A program made the position numbers and the translations under genes. A stretch of DNA of 64,000 bases from Arthrobacter sp. EM1 (lineage in GTDB: Bacteria > Actinomycetota > Actinomycetes > Actinomycetales > Micrococcaceae), in assembly GCF_029964055.1 (NCBI RefSeq), contig NZ_CP124836.1, forward strand, positions 744,001-808,000, given 5' to 3'. Below the pieces are notes generated by a model. That model saw nothing but the letters and a program-made list of their open reading frames with translations. It was not told the DNA's origin and searched no databases. Below are positions 33,526 through 44,000 of the stretch, in pieces. Each line of letters opens with the position of its first letter. Within the stretch, counting starts at the first letter, position 1.

Positions 33526-34008
33526 ATGAAGATGGGCCGGGGGGTGGAATGGGCCGTTCACAGCTGCGTTAACATGGCTTGGACACCGGCCGGCGAGGCG
33601 GTTAACAGTGCCCGGTTGGCGGAGTATTACAGCCTTCCGGGTGCGTATCTGAACAAGCAGCTCCAGGCGCTGGTCCGGGCCGGTATCCTTGTTTCCGTTT
33701 CCGGCCCGCGTGGCGGGTTCCACCTGGCGCGCAGGCCGGAAAACGTTACAGTCCTCGATATCGTGCTTGCCCTGGAAGGTGCCGGTCCGGTGTTCCGTTG
33801 CGAAGGCATCATGGCAAGCGTCCCGGATGCCGACATGGAGCGCAACGTTGTCCGGACCTGCCTGATCTCCCAGACCATGCGCCAGGCCGAACTCGCCTGG
33901 CGGCAGGCCCTGGCGCGGCAGACCATAGCCGGGATAGCGGACTCGATGGATCGGCGTTTCCCGCAGGACAGGCGGAAGGCGCTGCGCTACCTTGCCGTGG
34001 GGAGCTGA
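33526..34008 (+). CDS. Rrf2-family transcriptional regulator
   Basis: 160 aa. Winged-helix N-terminus GVEWAVHSCVNMAW, SARLAEYYSLPGAYLNKQLQALVRAGILVSVSGPRGGFHLAR and TVLDIVLALEG is the standard Rrf2 pattern. Two cysteines (FRCEGIM and VRTCLIS) stand roughly where Fe-S-binding members carry theirs, though the usual third cysteine is not evident. Rrf2 proteins sense redox, NO or Fe-S status. Its stop is 4 bp from the convergent purine-nucleoside phosphorylase gene. NsrR-like control of nitrite genes would fit the remains of a nitrite locus 2 kb away, but this is a guess. Confidence 0.9.
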   Translation: MKMGRGVEWAVHSCVNMAWTPAGEAVNSARLAEYYSLPGAYLNKQLQALVRAGILVSVSGPRGGFHLARRPENVTVLDIVLALEGAGPVFRCEGIMASVPDADMERNVVRTCLISQTMRQAELAWRQALARQTIAGIADSMDRRFPQDRRKALRYLAVGS

Positions 34009-34012
34009 GCCC

Positions 34013-34837
34013 TTAGAGCTTGGCGATGATCTCGGCGAGCAGTTTGGAGATCCGTGGTCCGGCTGCCTGTCCCGCTTCGAGGACTTCCCCGTGGCTCAGG
34101 GGCAACGGGCTGATGCCGGCGGCGAGATTGGTGACGAGCGAAATGCCGAACACCTCCATGCCCGCATGCCGGCCGGCGATGGCTTCCAGGGCGGTGGACA
34201 TGCCCACCAGGTCCGCGCCGATCCGCTTGGCGTACTGCACTTCGGCCGGGGTTTCGTAGTGCGGGCCGGTGAACTGGGCATAGATGCCTTCGTCCAGCGT
34301 GGGGTCGACTTCGCGGGCCAGGCCACGGATCCGTGCGGAGTACAGGTCGGTGAGGTCCACGAACGTGGCCCCTTCGAGCGGTGAGGTGGCTGTGAGGTTG
34401 ATGTGGTCGCTGATCAGCACGGGAGTGCCGGGCGTCCAGTCCTCGTTGAGGCCGCCGCAGCCGTTGGTCAGGACGAGGGTTTTGCAGCCGGCCGCGGCGG
34501 CGGTGCGCACCCCGTGGACGACGGCGCGGACGCCCTTGCCCTCGTAGTAGTGGGTGCGTGCGCCCAGGACCAGCGCGCGTTTGCCCTCCGTGGTCAGCAC
34601 GGAGCGGATGGTGCCAACGTGGCCCACCACCGAGGGGGAGGAGAAGCCGGGGACTTCGTCGGCGGAGAGTGTCGCCGTGGTTTCGCCGATCAGTTCCGCG
34701 GCGTCGCCCCAACCCGAACCGAGCACCAGCGCGACGTCGTGGGCGTCGACGCCCGTCTCCTCGGCGATGTAGTCGGCGGCGGCGCGGGCGGCGTCGAAGG
34801 GGTCTGTGTTCAGGAATTCTGTTGTACTCACCCTCAT
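34013..34837 (-). CDS. Purine-nucleoside phosphorylase
   Basis: 274 aa, ATG at 34837 preceded by AGGATAACTT. Trimeric PNP motifs: LVLGSGWGDAAELIG, PSVVGHVGTIRSVL, GARTHYYEGKG, VLTNGCGGLNEDWTPGTPVLISDHIN, GPHYETPAEVQYAKRIGADLVGMSTALEAIAGRHAGMEV and VTNLAAGIS. It releases ribose-1-phosphate or deoxyribose-1-phosphate from purine nucleosides. Together with deoC and the mutase this suggests local nucleoside salvage. Confidence 0.96.
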   Translation of the reverse strand: MRVSTTEFLNTDPFDAARAAADYIAEETGVDAHDVALVLGSGWGDAAELIGETTATLSADEVPGFSSPSVVGHVGTIRSVLTTEGKRALVLGARTHYYEGKGVRAVVHGVRTAAAAGCKTLVLTNGCGGLNEDWTPGTPVLISDHINLTATSPLEGATFVDLTDLYSARIRGLAREVDPTLDEGIYAQFTGPHYETPAEVQYAKRIGADLVGMSTALEAIAGRHAGMEVFGISLVTNLAAGISPLPLSHGEVLEAGQAAGPRISKLLAEIIAKL

Positions 34838-34948
34838 AAGTTATCCTGCCGGCCGGGTACTGCCCAGCGCCGCGCGCTGTGTTGTGGGCTGTTCTGGGCG
34901 GGCGGGATTCTTGGTGGTGACGGTCCGGATGGTGGACAATGGCTGATT

Positions 34949-36364
34949 GTGACTACGCATCCCGATTTCAGCTCACCCCGTATCGCAATCCTGGGCGGAG
35001 GGCCCGGCGGCTACGAAGCAGCCATGGTTGCAGCGTCCCTGGGCGCACAGGTGACCATCATTGAACGTGCGGGGCTCGGCGGCTCAGCGGTGCTCACCGA
35101 CGTTGTTCCGTCCAAGACCCTGATTGCGACGGCGGACCTGATGACCCGGGTCGGCGAGGCCGGTGAGCTCGGCGTCAAGTTCGACGTCGACGGCGGAGAC
35201 TGCACCCCGACGATGCGCGCGGACCTCAAACACATCAATGACCGCTTGCTGCGGCTGGCCCGGCAGCAGTCCACCGATATCCAGCGCGGCCTGGAAAACC
35301 AGGGCGTCCGGATCATGCTGGGATCCGGCAAAATGCTGGACAACCACACCATCGAGGTTCTCACCGTCGACGGCACCGAGACCATCGAAGCGGACGCGAT
35401 CCTGCTCGCCGTCGGGGCACACCCCAGGGAGTTGCCCACCGCCCGGCCGGACGGCGAGCGGATCCTGAATTGGGCGCAGATTTACAACATGGATGAGCTG
35501 CCCGAGGACCTGATTGTGGTGGGCTCCGGTGTCACCGGCGCCGAGTTCGCCTCCGCCTACAACGGGCTCGGGTCCAAAGTCACCCTGATTTCCAGCCGCG
35601 ACCGGGTGCTGCCCGGCTCGGACACCGATGCCGCCGAGGTGCTGGAAGGCGTCTTCGAACGCCGCGGCGTCAAGGTCCTCTCCCAGGTCCGCGCAGAGTC
35701 CGTCGAGCGCACCGCGGACGGCGTTATCGTCACCCTCGGAGACGGCTCCCAGGTCACCGGCAGCCACTGCCTGGTCGCCGTCGGCTCCATCCCGAACACC
35801 GCAGGGATCGGCCTCGAGGAGGCGGGCGTCGCGCTCACCGGGAGCGGGCACATCAAGGTAGACGGCGTCTCCCGCACCACAGCGCCGAACATTTACGCCG
35901 CCGGCGACTGCACCGGTGTGCTGGCGCTCGCGTCCGTCGCCGCGATGCAGGGCCGGATTGCTATCGCGCACTTCCTGGGCGACAGTGTGGCCCCGCTCAA
36001 GCTGCACCAGGTGGCCTCCAACATCTTCACCTCGCCCGAGATCGCCAACGTGGGTGTGTCCGAGGCCGAGATTGAATCGGGCAAATACCAGGCCGACGTC
36101 GTGAAGCTCTCGCTGCGCAGCAACGCGCGCGCCAAGATGCGCAACCACCGGGACGGTTTTATCAAAATCTTCGCGCGCAAGGGTTCCGGCACCGTCATCG
36201 GCGGTGTTGTGGTGGGTCCGAACGCTTCCGAGCTGATTTTTGCGATCTCCCTCGCGGTCACCCAGAAAATGCACGTCGACGACGTCGCCAGCACCTTCAC
36301 CGTCTACCCGTCGCTGAGCGGGTCGATCTCCGAAGCCGCCCGGCGCCTGCACGTCCACATGTAG
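34949..36364 (+). CDS. lpdA: NAD(P)H-quinone reductase, flavoprotein disulfide reductase family (LpdA-like)
   Basis: 471 aa from GTG at 34949 (long upstream extension rejected: it is antisense to the PNP gene). FAD-binding IAILGGGPGGYEAAMVAASLG, NAD-binding LIVVGSGVTGAEFASAYNGLGS, NIYAAGDCTG and a C-terminal dimer domain with VYPSLSGSISEAARRLH. The redox disulfide of true lipoamide dehydrogenases is replaced by GLGGSAVLTDVVPSK, with no cysteines. Such members, e.g. the mycobacterial LpdA (Rv3303c), are NAD(P)H:quinone reductases. Confidence 0.92.
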   Translation: MTTHPDFSSPRIAILGGGPGGYEAAMVAASLGAQVTIIERAGLGGSAVLTDVVPSKTLIATADLMTRVGEAGELGVKFDVDGGDCTPTMRADLKHINDRLLRLARQQSTDIQRGLENQGVRIMLGSGKMLDNHTIEVLTVDGTETIEADAILLAVGAHPRELPTARPDGERILNWAQIYNMDELPEDLIVVGSGVTGAEFASAYNGLGSKVTLISSRDRVLPGSDTDAAEVLEGVFERRGVKVLSQVRAESVERTADGVIVTLGDGSQVTGSHCLVAVGSIPNTAGIGLEEAGVALTGSGHIKVDGVSRTTAPNIYAAGDCTGVLALASVAAMQGRIAIAHFLGDSVAPLKLHQVASNIFTSPEIANVGVSEAEIESGKYQADVVKLSLRSNARAKMRNHRDGFIKIFARKGSGTVIGGVVVGPNASELIFAISLAVTQKMHVDDVASTFTVYPSLSGSISEAARRLHVHM

Positions 36365-36375
36365 TCTGCGGCGGC

Positions 36376-37068
36376 TCAGGAGCAGGCGTAAGGCGGGACC
36401 GTGTCCCCGGCACCGAAAGGCTGGAACCAGTGCTCGAAGCCCAGTTGGTCGGCGTCGTCCTCCAGGACGGCGAGGCCCTCTGAGTACAGCGCTGCACTGT
36501 CCGCGTCCGCCAGCAGGACTTCATCAACCTGTGCCCGCCAGTCGGCCGGGAGGTCGAGTTCGTAGATATCCTCGGTGATCTCCGCCTGGTCGAGCAGGCA
36601 GCGGACGGCGAGTTCGGCGGCAAGGCACCCGGGTGCGGTCCAGCCACGGACCAGTGAGGCTGTTACGTCGGCGGCGACGACGATGAACTTCTGGGTGAAC
36701 TTAGCGTCGTAGCTGGACGCAAACTGTGGCGGCAGCGAGGACAGCACGGAGGTCCCGGCGATTTCGGACGCCGTGACGGACTGCAGCTGGCTCAGGTTAC
36801 CCAGGTCGCGGAAGAGCTGGTCGATCAGGATGCTGGAGGAATTCCACAAGAGACCGGCGAGAAGTCGGGCCTGTTGCACTTGTTGCCCGCGGTCCTCTGG
36901 CCCGAGGGCTACCATTTCAGCCAAGTCTTCCGGGTCAAACTGGAGCCGCTGTTCCGGCGTCATGTCCGCCGGATGTGGGTCCAGGCCCAGCAATTCCAGG
37001 CTCAGCCCGGTCAGCTTGTCGGCGTCGGTCAGGAGTTCTTCGGTGATGTCGTCGTCGTCGGCGCTCAT
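36376..37068 (-). CDS. Hypothetical acidic protein
   Basis: 230 aa from ATG at 37068. Strongly acidic N-terminus (SADDDDITEELLTDADK), then PADMTPEQRLQFDPEDLAEMVALGPEDRG, a helical middle with ILIDQLFRDLGNLSQLQSVTASEIAG and a C-terminus rich in Asp/Glu. No membrane segment and no motif that I recognise. The TAGCAT box 7 nt before the ATG and the lack of a ribosome site suggest a leaderless mRNA. It is convergent with lpdA, 11 bp apart, and divergent from the DUF3761 gene. Confidence 0.7.
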   Translation of the reverse strand: MSADDDDITEELLTDADKLTGLSLELLGLDPHPADMTPEQRLQFDPEDLAEMVALGPEDRGQQVQQARLLAGLLWNSSSILIDQLFRDLGNLSQLQSVTASEIAGTSVLSSLPPQFASSYDAKFTQKFIVVAADVTASLVRGWTAPGCLAAELAVRCLLDQAEITEDIYELDLPADWRAQVDEVLLADADSAALYSEGLAVLEDDADQLGFEHWFQPFGAGDTVPPYACS

Positions 37069-37075
37069 GGCCCCG

Positions 37076-37081
37076 ATGCTA
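37076..37081 (-). promoter_or_regulatory. -10 box, leaderless promoter of the acidic hypothetical gene
   Basis: TAGCAT on the minus strand ends 7 nt before the ATG. No good -35. Confidence 0.4.
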
Positions 37082-37279
37082 CCGGGCTTCCGGCCGATGC
37101 CCGATTCCCGTGACGCGGAAGCCGATAACGGGCCGCGGCTGGCCTGATGCCGTCTGGACCCGGAACGAGGGCCGCTGACTGCCGGCGAACCGAACCCGAG
37201 GCCAGCGTTGAAGCCCTTCGGCATGCTGCTAATGTGACGGCGTCTCAATCGCATCATTCTTAATTTCCCGGGGGAAAAT

Positions 37280-38128
37280 ATGCTCGATTTTTCAAAAGCT
37301 TCGCCGCGCACGAAGTTCGGTTGGCGCCCGACGGTCCTGTTTTGGGTCGTTGCGGTCGTTGTGTTCCTTCTGGCCCTCCTATTCGCCGCTGCAGGAGGCT
37401 TTGGTGCCGTCCTGATCCTCCTGGGCCTCATTGCCGTGGTGACCGGACTCTACGCGCTGTTGTTCAAGCGGCGATCGTGGGTAGGCATTCCGCACCGCAA
37501 GAGCGCACTGCTGGTTGCCGGCTCGGGAATTGCCCTTTTCATCGTCGGTGGCATTGTTGGCGGAGCGACGGCTTCGTCGACGGGCAACCAAAGCAGGTCT
37601 TCACTGGTTTCTCCGCAAGCATCCGCGAACGCGACGCCGACGCCGACGCCGACAGCCACGAATCCGGCGAAGTCGGCCTGCCTGACGGTCAACGAGACTA
37701 AAAGCTACAACGGCGATGTCTTTGTTTGCACGATGGGCGCGGATCAGCGTCTGGTGTGGTTGTCGGAAGCGGAGTCAAAGAAGATCGTTGCAAAGGCTGC
37801 CGCCGATAAGTTGGCAGCGGAGAAGGCTGCTGCGGACCAGTTGGCAGCGGAGAAGGCTGCTGCAGACAAGGCAGCGGCGGAGAAGGCTGCTGCAGACAAG
37901 GCAGCGGCTGACAAAGTTGCTGCCGACAAGGCAGCGGCGGATAAGGCTGCGGCAGACGCTGCCGCCCGACGGGCCCCCGCTCCCGCTCCTGCGGCTCCTC
38001 CGGTGGTCCCTGCAGTCCCCGCGGTACCCGCTCCGGTCGGGGGCACGATCATCTGCAAGGACGGTTACATCTGGCCCAGCGCCACGCGGCAGGGAGCATG
38101 CAGCAGGCACGGTGGCATCAGGAACTAA
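37280..38128 (+). CDS. Membrane protein with Ala/Lys coiled-coil repeat and C-terminal DUF3761
   Basis: 282 aa, ATG at 37280 after GGGGGA. Three hydrophobic segments in the first 95 residues, then a Thr/Pro linker (TPTPTPTATNPAK) and a two-cysteine segment (ACLTVNETKSYNGDVFVCTMG). From about 168 to 232 there are repeats of AAADKAAAEK type, which should form a long charged helix. The end, GGTIICKDGYIWPSATRQGACSRHGGIRN, is the DUF3761 motif (CKDG...GACS-HGG). The DNA of the repeats is itself repetitive (about 37785-37970), so copy number may vary. Probably an envelope-anchored protein with an exposed small domain; function unknown. Confidence 0.8.
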   Translation: MLDFSKASPRTKFGWRPTVLFWVVAVVVFLLALLFAAAGGFGAVLILLGLIAVVTGLYALLFKRRSWVGIPHRKSALLVAGSGIALFIVGGIVGGATASSTGNQSRSSLVSPQASANATPTPTPTATNPAKSACLTVNETKSYNGDVFVCTMGADQRLVWLSEAESKKIVAKAAADKLAAEKAAADQLAAEKAAADKAAAEKAAADKAAADKVAADKAAADKAAADAAARRAPAPAPAAPPVVPAVPAVPAPVGGTIICKDGYIWPSATRQGACSRHGGIRN

Positions 38129-38161
38129 ACCACAGCTGAAGTGCTGGACGGCATTCTGAAT

Positions 38162-38197
38162 GAGAATGCCGGGGGTCTTTAGGCGCCCGGCATTCTC
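38162..38197. terminator. Hairpin terminator between DUF3761 gene and narK remnant
   Basis: Perfect 12-bp stem GAGAATGCCGGG / CCCGGCATTCTC with a 12-nt loop, 34 bp after the DUF3761 stop. Confidence 0.65.
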
Positions 38198-38210
38198 GTC
38201 TCCAAGTCAA

Positions 38211-38612
38211 CTAGGCCAGGAGTGTGGTGGCGGTTGGGACGGCGAGCTGTGCGACGGCGGCGCCGAGGTTTCCGCCGCCGGCGTTTAGCCCCAGCGCCCA
38301 GCCCTTTTCGTGGGCCGGATGGAAGAAGGTGATATTGGCTATCGAGCTGGCGAAGTTGCCCCCCGCCGAAGCCGGCCAGCGCTGCCACGAAGAGCATGGT
38401 GCCGAAGGGGGTCTCCGGGTTGGAGACGCACAGGGCCAGGCCAGTTGAGGGGATGAGCAGCAGCAGGGCCGGGCCGATGGTCCAGTTGCGGCCGCCGAAG
38501 CGCGGACCATAAGGCATAGGGATCCCGGGGGTGGCGCCGACCAGGCTCGGCATGGAAATGAGCCAGATGATTTCCGAGGTGGTGAAGGTGAAGCCGGCCG
38601 CCGGCAGTAAGG
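38211..38612 (-). pseudogene. narK: NarK-type nitrate/nitrite transporter fragment with a frameshift
   Basis: Reading leftward from about 38612, LPAAGFTFTTSEIIWLISMPSL, GPRFGGRNWTIGPALLLLIP and NPETPFGTMLFVAALAGFGGG match the early membrane part of the NarK/NasA nitrate-nitrite transporter family. The frame then shifts by one base in a run of six C (38359-38364 on the plus strand), after which NFASSIANITFFHPAHEKG and ALGLNAGGGNLGAAVAQL continue the same family. It stops at 38211. Only about 130 of some 450 residues remain; both ends are missing. The frameshift alone could be a sequencing error, but the truncations make it a relic. Confidence 0.8.
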
Positions 38613-38861
38613 TAAGCCGCGTTTCCGGGAGCCTCGCCGTTTGTTAACGTGCTGTGACGTTTGGCTATCGGCGCGTTTGTAACGGTGTTAGGGGTGGCGT
38701 GGGGCGTAGTGTGATGAGCACCACGTGAGACGAATCCCGGTGTCCAAATAGTGGAACACTTGTCCATTGGATGGACTGTTGGAACTATCATGTAATCCTA
38801 CTTATCCCCATCCGGGCGGTCTCAATCATCACCGGTCCGGTCTTTATGAAAGCGCTACTAC

Positions 38862-40274
38862 ATGTCATCCACTGCCACTTCCGCAGAGCAGGGGTCCGCC
38901 AAGCCGGTGAACTCGCGCGGCCGCGTTATCGTCGCCAGCCTGATCGGGACCACCGTCGAGTTCTACGACTTCTACGTGTACGCCACCGCCGCCGTGCTCG
39001 TGTTCCCCAAACTGTTCTTCCCCGGTCAAAACGAGACCACCCAGCTGTTGAGCTCCTTCGCTGTCTTCGGCGTCGCGTTCGTTGCCCGGCCGCTCGGGTC
39101 CGTGATCTTTGGCCACTTCGGTGACAAGTTTGGCCGCAAGGGCACCCTGGTCGCCTCGCTGCTGACCATGGGTATCGCCACCTTCCTGATCGGCTGCCTG
39201 CCAACGGCGACCGTTCCCGGCTGGACCTTCTGGGCGCCTGCCCTGCTGGTTGTTATGCGCTTCGCCCAGGGGCTGGCCCTCGGCGGGGAATGGAGCGGCG
39301 CGGCGCTGCTGGCGACCGAGAACGCGCCGGTGAACAAGCGTGCCATCTACGGCACGTTCCCGCAGCTGGGTGCCCCGATCGGCTTTATCATCGCTAACGT
39401 GATCTTCCTGGTGTTCAGCTACACCCTGACGCCGGCCGCCTTCGAGGCGTGGGGCTGGCGCGTGCCGTTCCTGCTCAGCGCCGTGATGGTGATCATCGGC
39501 CTTTACGTCCGGCTCAAACTGATCGAAACCCCGGCGTTCACCAAGGTCCTGGAATCCAAAGAAGTTGCCAAGCTGCCGCTGGCCCGGGTCTTTAAGTCGA
39601 GCTGGCGCCAGCTGATTCTCGGGACGTTTATTATGCTCGCCACCTACGTGTTGTTCTACCTGATGACCACCTACACCTTGACCTACGGCACCCGCGCCTC
39701 CAGCCTTGAAACCGCCAAGGCCGCAGCCGAGAAGGCCGGCAAGCCGATGACGGAGGCCGCTGCAGCAGCGTTCGTCCCCGGCCTGGGCTACACCCGCAAC
39801 GACTTCCTGTGGATGCTGATTGCCGGCGTCGTATTCTTCGGCATCTTCACACTGGTTTCCGGGCCGCTGGCCGAAAAGTACGGCCGCCGCAAGATGCTTA
39901 TCGTCGTCACCGCCGGCATCTTCGTTTTCGGCCTGCTTTTTGTCCCGCTGTTCAGTGCCGGCTTCGTGGGCACCATGGCGCTGCTGATCATCGGCTTTTC
40001 GCTGATGGGGTTGACCTTCGGGCCGATGGGTGCGCTGCTGCCGGAGCTGTTCCCGACGAACGTGCGGTACACGGGCTCCGCCATCAGCTACAACTTCTCC
40101 AGCATCCTCGGTGCCGCGGTGGCCCCGTTCATCGCTGTCTGGTTGTGGGAATTGGCGAAGGGCAGCCCAGTGCTGGTCGGCATCTACCTTGCCGCCATGT
40201 CCGTGCTGACGCTGATCGCACTCTTCGTCAGCAAGGAAACCCGCGACCTGGAGTACACCAACAACGTCTCCTAA
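38862..40274 (+). CDS. MFS transporter, metabolite:H+ symporter (MHS) type
   Basis: 470 aa with 12 predicted membrane helices. VASLIGTTVEFYDFYVYATAAVLVFPKLFFP at the start and IFGHFGDKFGRKGTLVASLL (loop 2-3 motif), GLALGGEWSGAALLATENAP and GPLAEKYGRRKMLIV are the signature of the MHS subfamily, which takes up organic acids, betaines or similar solutes. Substrate cannot be assigned. The ribosome site is weak. It ends before a very strong terminator. Confidence 0.93.
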   Translation: MSSTATSAEQGSAKPVNSRGRVIVASLIGTTVEFYDFYVYATAAVLVFPKLFFPGQNETTQLLSSFAVFGVAFVARPLGSVIFGHFGDKFGRKGTLVASLLTMGIATFLIGCLPTATVPGWTFWAPALLVVMRFAQGLALGGEWSGAALLATENAPVNKRAIYGTFPQLGAPIGFIIANVIFLVFSYTLTPAAFEAWGWRVPFLLSAVMVIIGLYVRLKLIETPAFTKVLESKEVAKLPLARVFKSSWRQLILGTFIMLATYVLFYLMTTYTLTYGTRASSLETAKAAAEKAGKPMTEAAAAAFVPGLGYTRNDFLWMLIAGVVFFGIFTLVSGPLAEKYGRRKMLIVVTAGIFVFGLLFVPLFSAGFVGTMALLIIGFSLMGLTFGPMGALLPELFPTNVRYTGSAISYNFSSILGAAVAPFIAVWLWELAKGSPVLVGIYLAAMSVLTLIALFVSKETRDLEYTNNVS

Positions 40275-40315
40275 TCCTCGATCCCAGGCCCGCTCCCTGG
40301 CCTGGTAGGGAGCGG

Positions 40316-40352
40316 AAATGCCCGGCGTGTTCACCGAACACGCCGGGCATTT
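40316..40352. terminator. Bidirectional terminator, 17-bp perfect stem
   Basis: AAATGCCCGGCGTGTTC and its exact reverse complement flank a 3-nt loop (ACC), with A and T tracts on either side so it can act both ways. Confidence 0.85.
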
Positions 40353-40362
40353 CGGTGTCGCG

Positions 40363-40531
40363 GCGCTCCCGCAGGTCCGGTCGGGAAGGGCCCGGCGCTC
40401 CCGCAGGTCCGGTCGGGAAGGGGCCGACGCTCCCGCAGGTCCGGTCGGGAAGGGGCCGACGCTCCCGCAGGTCGATTCCGAGGATGCGGGAGGGTTGTTC
40501 GGATGGCGGCAGGATCTGCGGGAGGGTTGTT
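40363..40531. repeat. 32-bp tandem repeat array
   Basis: GCTCCCGCAGGTCCGG-type units start at 40365, 40397, 40429 and 40461, exactly 32 bp apart. GCGGGAGGGTTGTT at 40486 and 40518 continues the same 32-bp step in a diverged form, partly as reverse complement. The units are contiguous with no unique spacers. It fills the space between the MHS terminator and the amidotransferase gene. Confidence 0.8.
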
Positions 40532-40540
40532 AGGGGCAGG

Positions 40541-41272
40541 CTAGCGGGAGTAGCGCTCCACGAAGTTTCGCAGGATCTGCATCGGTTCCGTGACGGTGGA
40601 CCGCCTGACCTCCGCCAGCAGCGTTTCGGCCGAATCCGGCGGGAAGTACCCGGCATGGCGGTAGATATCGATCCGGGTCGCCAACCCGTCAACATCGAGC
40701 TCGGGGTGGAACTGGGTGGCGTACAGGTTGGTTTTAATCCGGAACATGTGCACCGGGCAGGCGGCGGAGCTGGCCAGAAGCACCGCGTGGGGAGGAAGGA
40801 GGGTGCAGGCTTCCTTGTGGCCGGTGAAGGCCGTGAAGCTCTCCGGCAGACCCCGCAGCAGGGGATCCACCAGGCCTTCCGCACTCAGCTTGATGCTCAC
40901 ACCGGCCAGCCCCTCGCCGTAAGTGCGGTCAATCACGGCGCCCTGGTGCCGGCCGAGCGTACCCACGCCGTAACAGGCACCGAGGAACGGGAAATCCAAA
41001 GGCACGATCCGGTCGAGCAGGGCCGCGAGTTCACGCTCCACCCGGTGCTGGACGTCGCTTTTTTGCCCGGCAGGATCACTGGAGGTGAACGGACTCCCTC
41101 CTACGATCACCCCCGAGTAATCGGACAGGTCCAGTGGGGGCAGCGGCGCGGCTTCCATCCGAATGCGCGTCAGCTGCGCGGGTTCGAGGCCGCCGTAGCG
41201 CAGGTAGGCTTCGTATTCATCCTCGGCGGCGGCGTCCTCGGCCCGGGACGCGAGGAGCAGGAAAGGTTTCAC
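40541..41272 (-). CDS. Class I glutamine amidotransferase-like protein
   Basis: 243 aa from GTG at 41272 (VKPFLLLASRAEDAAAEDEY resembles the usual start of this group; GTG at 41287 is possible). The GATase fold shows YSGVIVGGSPFTSSDP, the catalytic cysteine in FPFLGACYGVGTLGRHQG, and the His-Glu pair in LYATQFHPELD. No synthase domain is fused, so it is a stand-alone member as in GMP-synthase-like or gamma-glutamyl-peptide hydrolase groups. The nitrogen acceptor is unknown. Confidence 0.85.
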   Translation of the reverse strand: MKPFLLLASRAEDAAAEDEYEAYLRYGGLEPAQLTRIRMEAAPLPPLDLSDYSGVIVGGSPFTSSDPAGQKSDVQHRVERELAALLDRIVPLDFPFLGACYGVGTLGRHQGAVIDRTYGEGLAGVSIKLSAEGLVDPLLRGLPESFTAFTGHKEACTLLPPHAVLLASSAACPVHMFRIKTNLYATQFHPELDVDGLATRIDIYRHAGYFPPDSAETLLAEVRRSTVTEPMQILRNFVERYSR

Positions 41273-41350
41273 AGACCAAGTCTGCACGGGCGGAAGAGCG
41301 CTGCGCCAGAGGCGCGCCTGCGTCCTGCCCGTGCAGCAGTGGCCGGGAAG

Positions 41351-43198
<1,848 letters not shown>

Positions 43199-43322
43199 GG
43201 CGTCTCCTTCTTTCCTTCAGGGAGCCTAGCGCGGTTTTGTGGGTTCCGCCGATATTACTTGCGGATTCCGCGGGTAAAGCCCCTTGCCTTTGTAGGGTTG
43301 CTACAAGTGCGTGCGAATTAGC

Positions 43323-44000
43323 TCACTCGGCCCGGAGGAGGGCGGGATCGGCGGCACCGCTGGTCCACAATTCGGTGATGCCTACTTTCGCCTGTCCCAG
43401 CAGCCCGCGGAGGGTGGAAATGGACAGCCCGACGACGGCGTGCGGGTCCCCGTCGACCTTGCGGATGAACGCCCCGCCGTAGCCGTCGATCGTGAAGGAG
43501 CCGGCGCACTGCAGCGGCTCCCCGGTGGCGATGTAGGTGTCGATTTCCTCGGGGGTCATCTCCATAAAGTGGACTTCGGCGGAGGTGACGTGCCCGAGGG
43601 TGGCGCCGGAGCCGGCGGCCCGGGACTCGTCGGTGCCCTCGGTGTCCCGGCAGTCAACGAGCCAGTGCCCGGTGTGCAGGACGCCTTTGCCGCCGCTCAT
43701 CCGGAGCATCCGCTCCCTGGCGACGTCGGCCGTGTAGGGCTTGCCGTGCGCCTCGCCGTCGAACTCAAACACGGAATCGCAGCCGATCACCAGCGCGCCG
43801 TCGGCTTCGGGCAGGGAGGCGACGGCCTCGGCCTTGGCGCGGGCGAGCAGCAGCGCGGTATCGTGCGGGTCCGTGACGCCGTAGCGGGCCTGGACGGCAT
43901 CCTCGTCGACGTCCGAGACGAGGATCTCGTGCCGGATTCCGGCGTCGGTGAGCAGCTTGGTTCGGGCGGGGGACTGGGAGGCAAGAATGAGGCGGGTCAC
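43323..44000 (-). CDS. maf: Maf-family nucleotide pyrophosphatase
   Basis: 225 aa from GTG at 44000 with TGGAGC upstream. LILASQSPARTKLLTDAG at the start, SDVDEDAV, ALVIGCDSVFEFDGEAHGKP, LHTGHWLVDC and CAGSFTIDGYGGAFIRKVDGDPHAVVGLSISTL follow the Maf family. These enzymes hydrolyse non-canonical nucleoside triphosphates to monophosphates. It is followed 125 bp later by the carboxylase alpha gene on the same strand. Confidence 0.95.
   Translation of the reverse strand: MTRLILASQSPARTKLLTDAGIRHEILVSDVDEDAVQARYGVTDPHDTALLLARAKAEAVASLPEADGALVIGCDSVFEFDGEAHGKPYTADVARERMLRMSGGKGVLHTGHWLVDCRDTEGTDESRAAGSGATLGHVTSAEVHFMEMTPEEIDTYIATGEPLQCAGSFTIDGYGGAFIRKVDGDPHAVVGLSISTLRGLLGQAKVGITELWTSGAADPALLRAE

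Noticed and set aside
34403-34948. N-terminal extension of the LpdA-like protein
   Set aside because: It is the antisense of the purine-nucleoside phosphorylase gene; the FAD motif begins right after GTG 34949.
34949-36364. Lipoamide dehydrogenase
   Set aside because: The redox-active cysteine pair is missing, as in quinone-reductase members of the family.
40363-40531. CRISPR array
   Set aside because: The 32-bp units are contiguous with no unique spacers and no cas genes are nearby.
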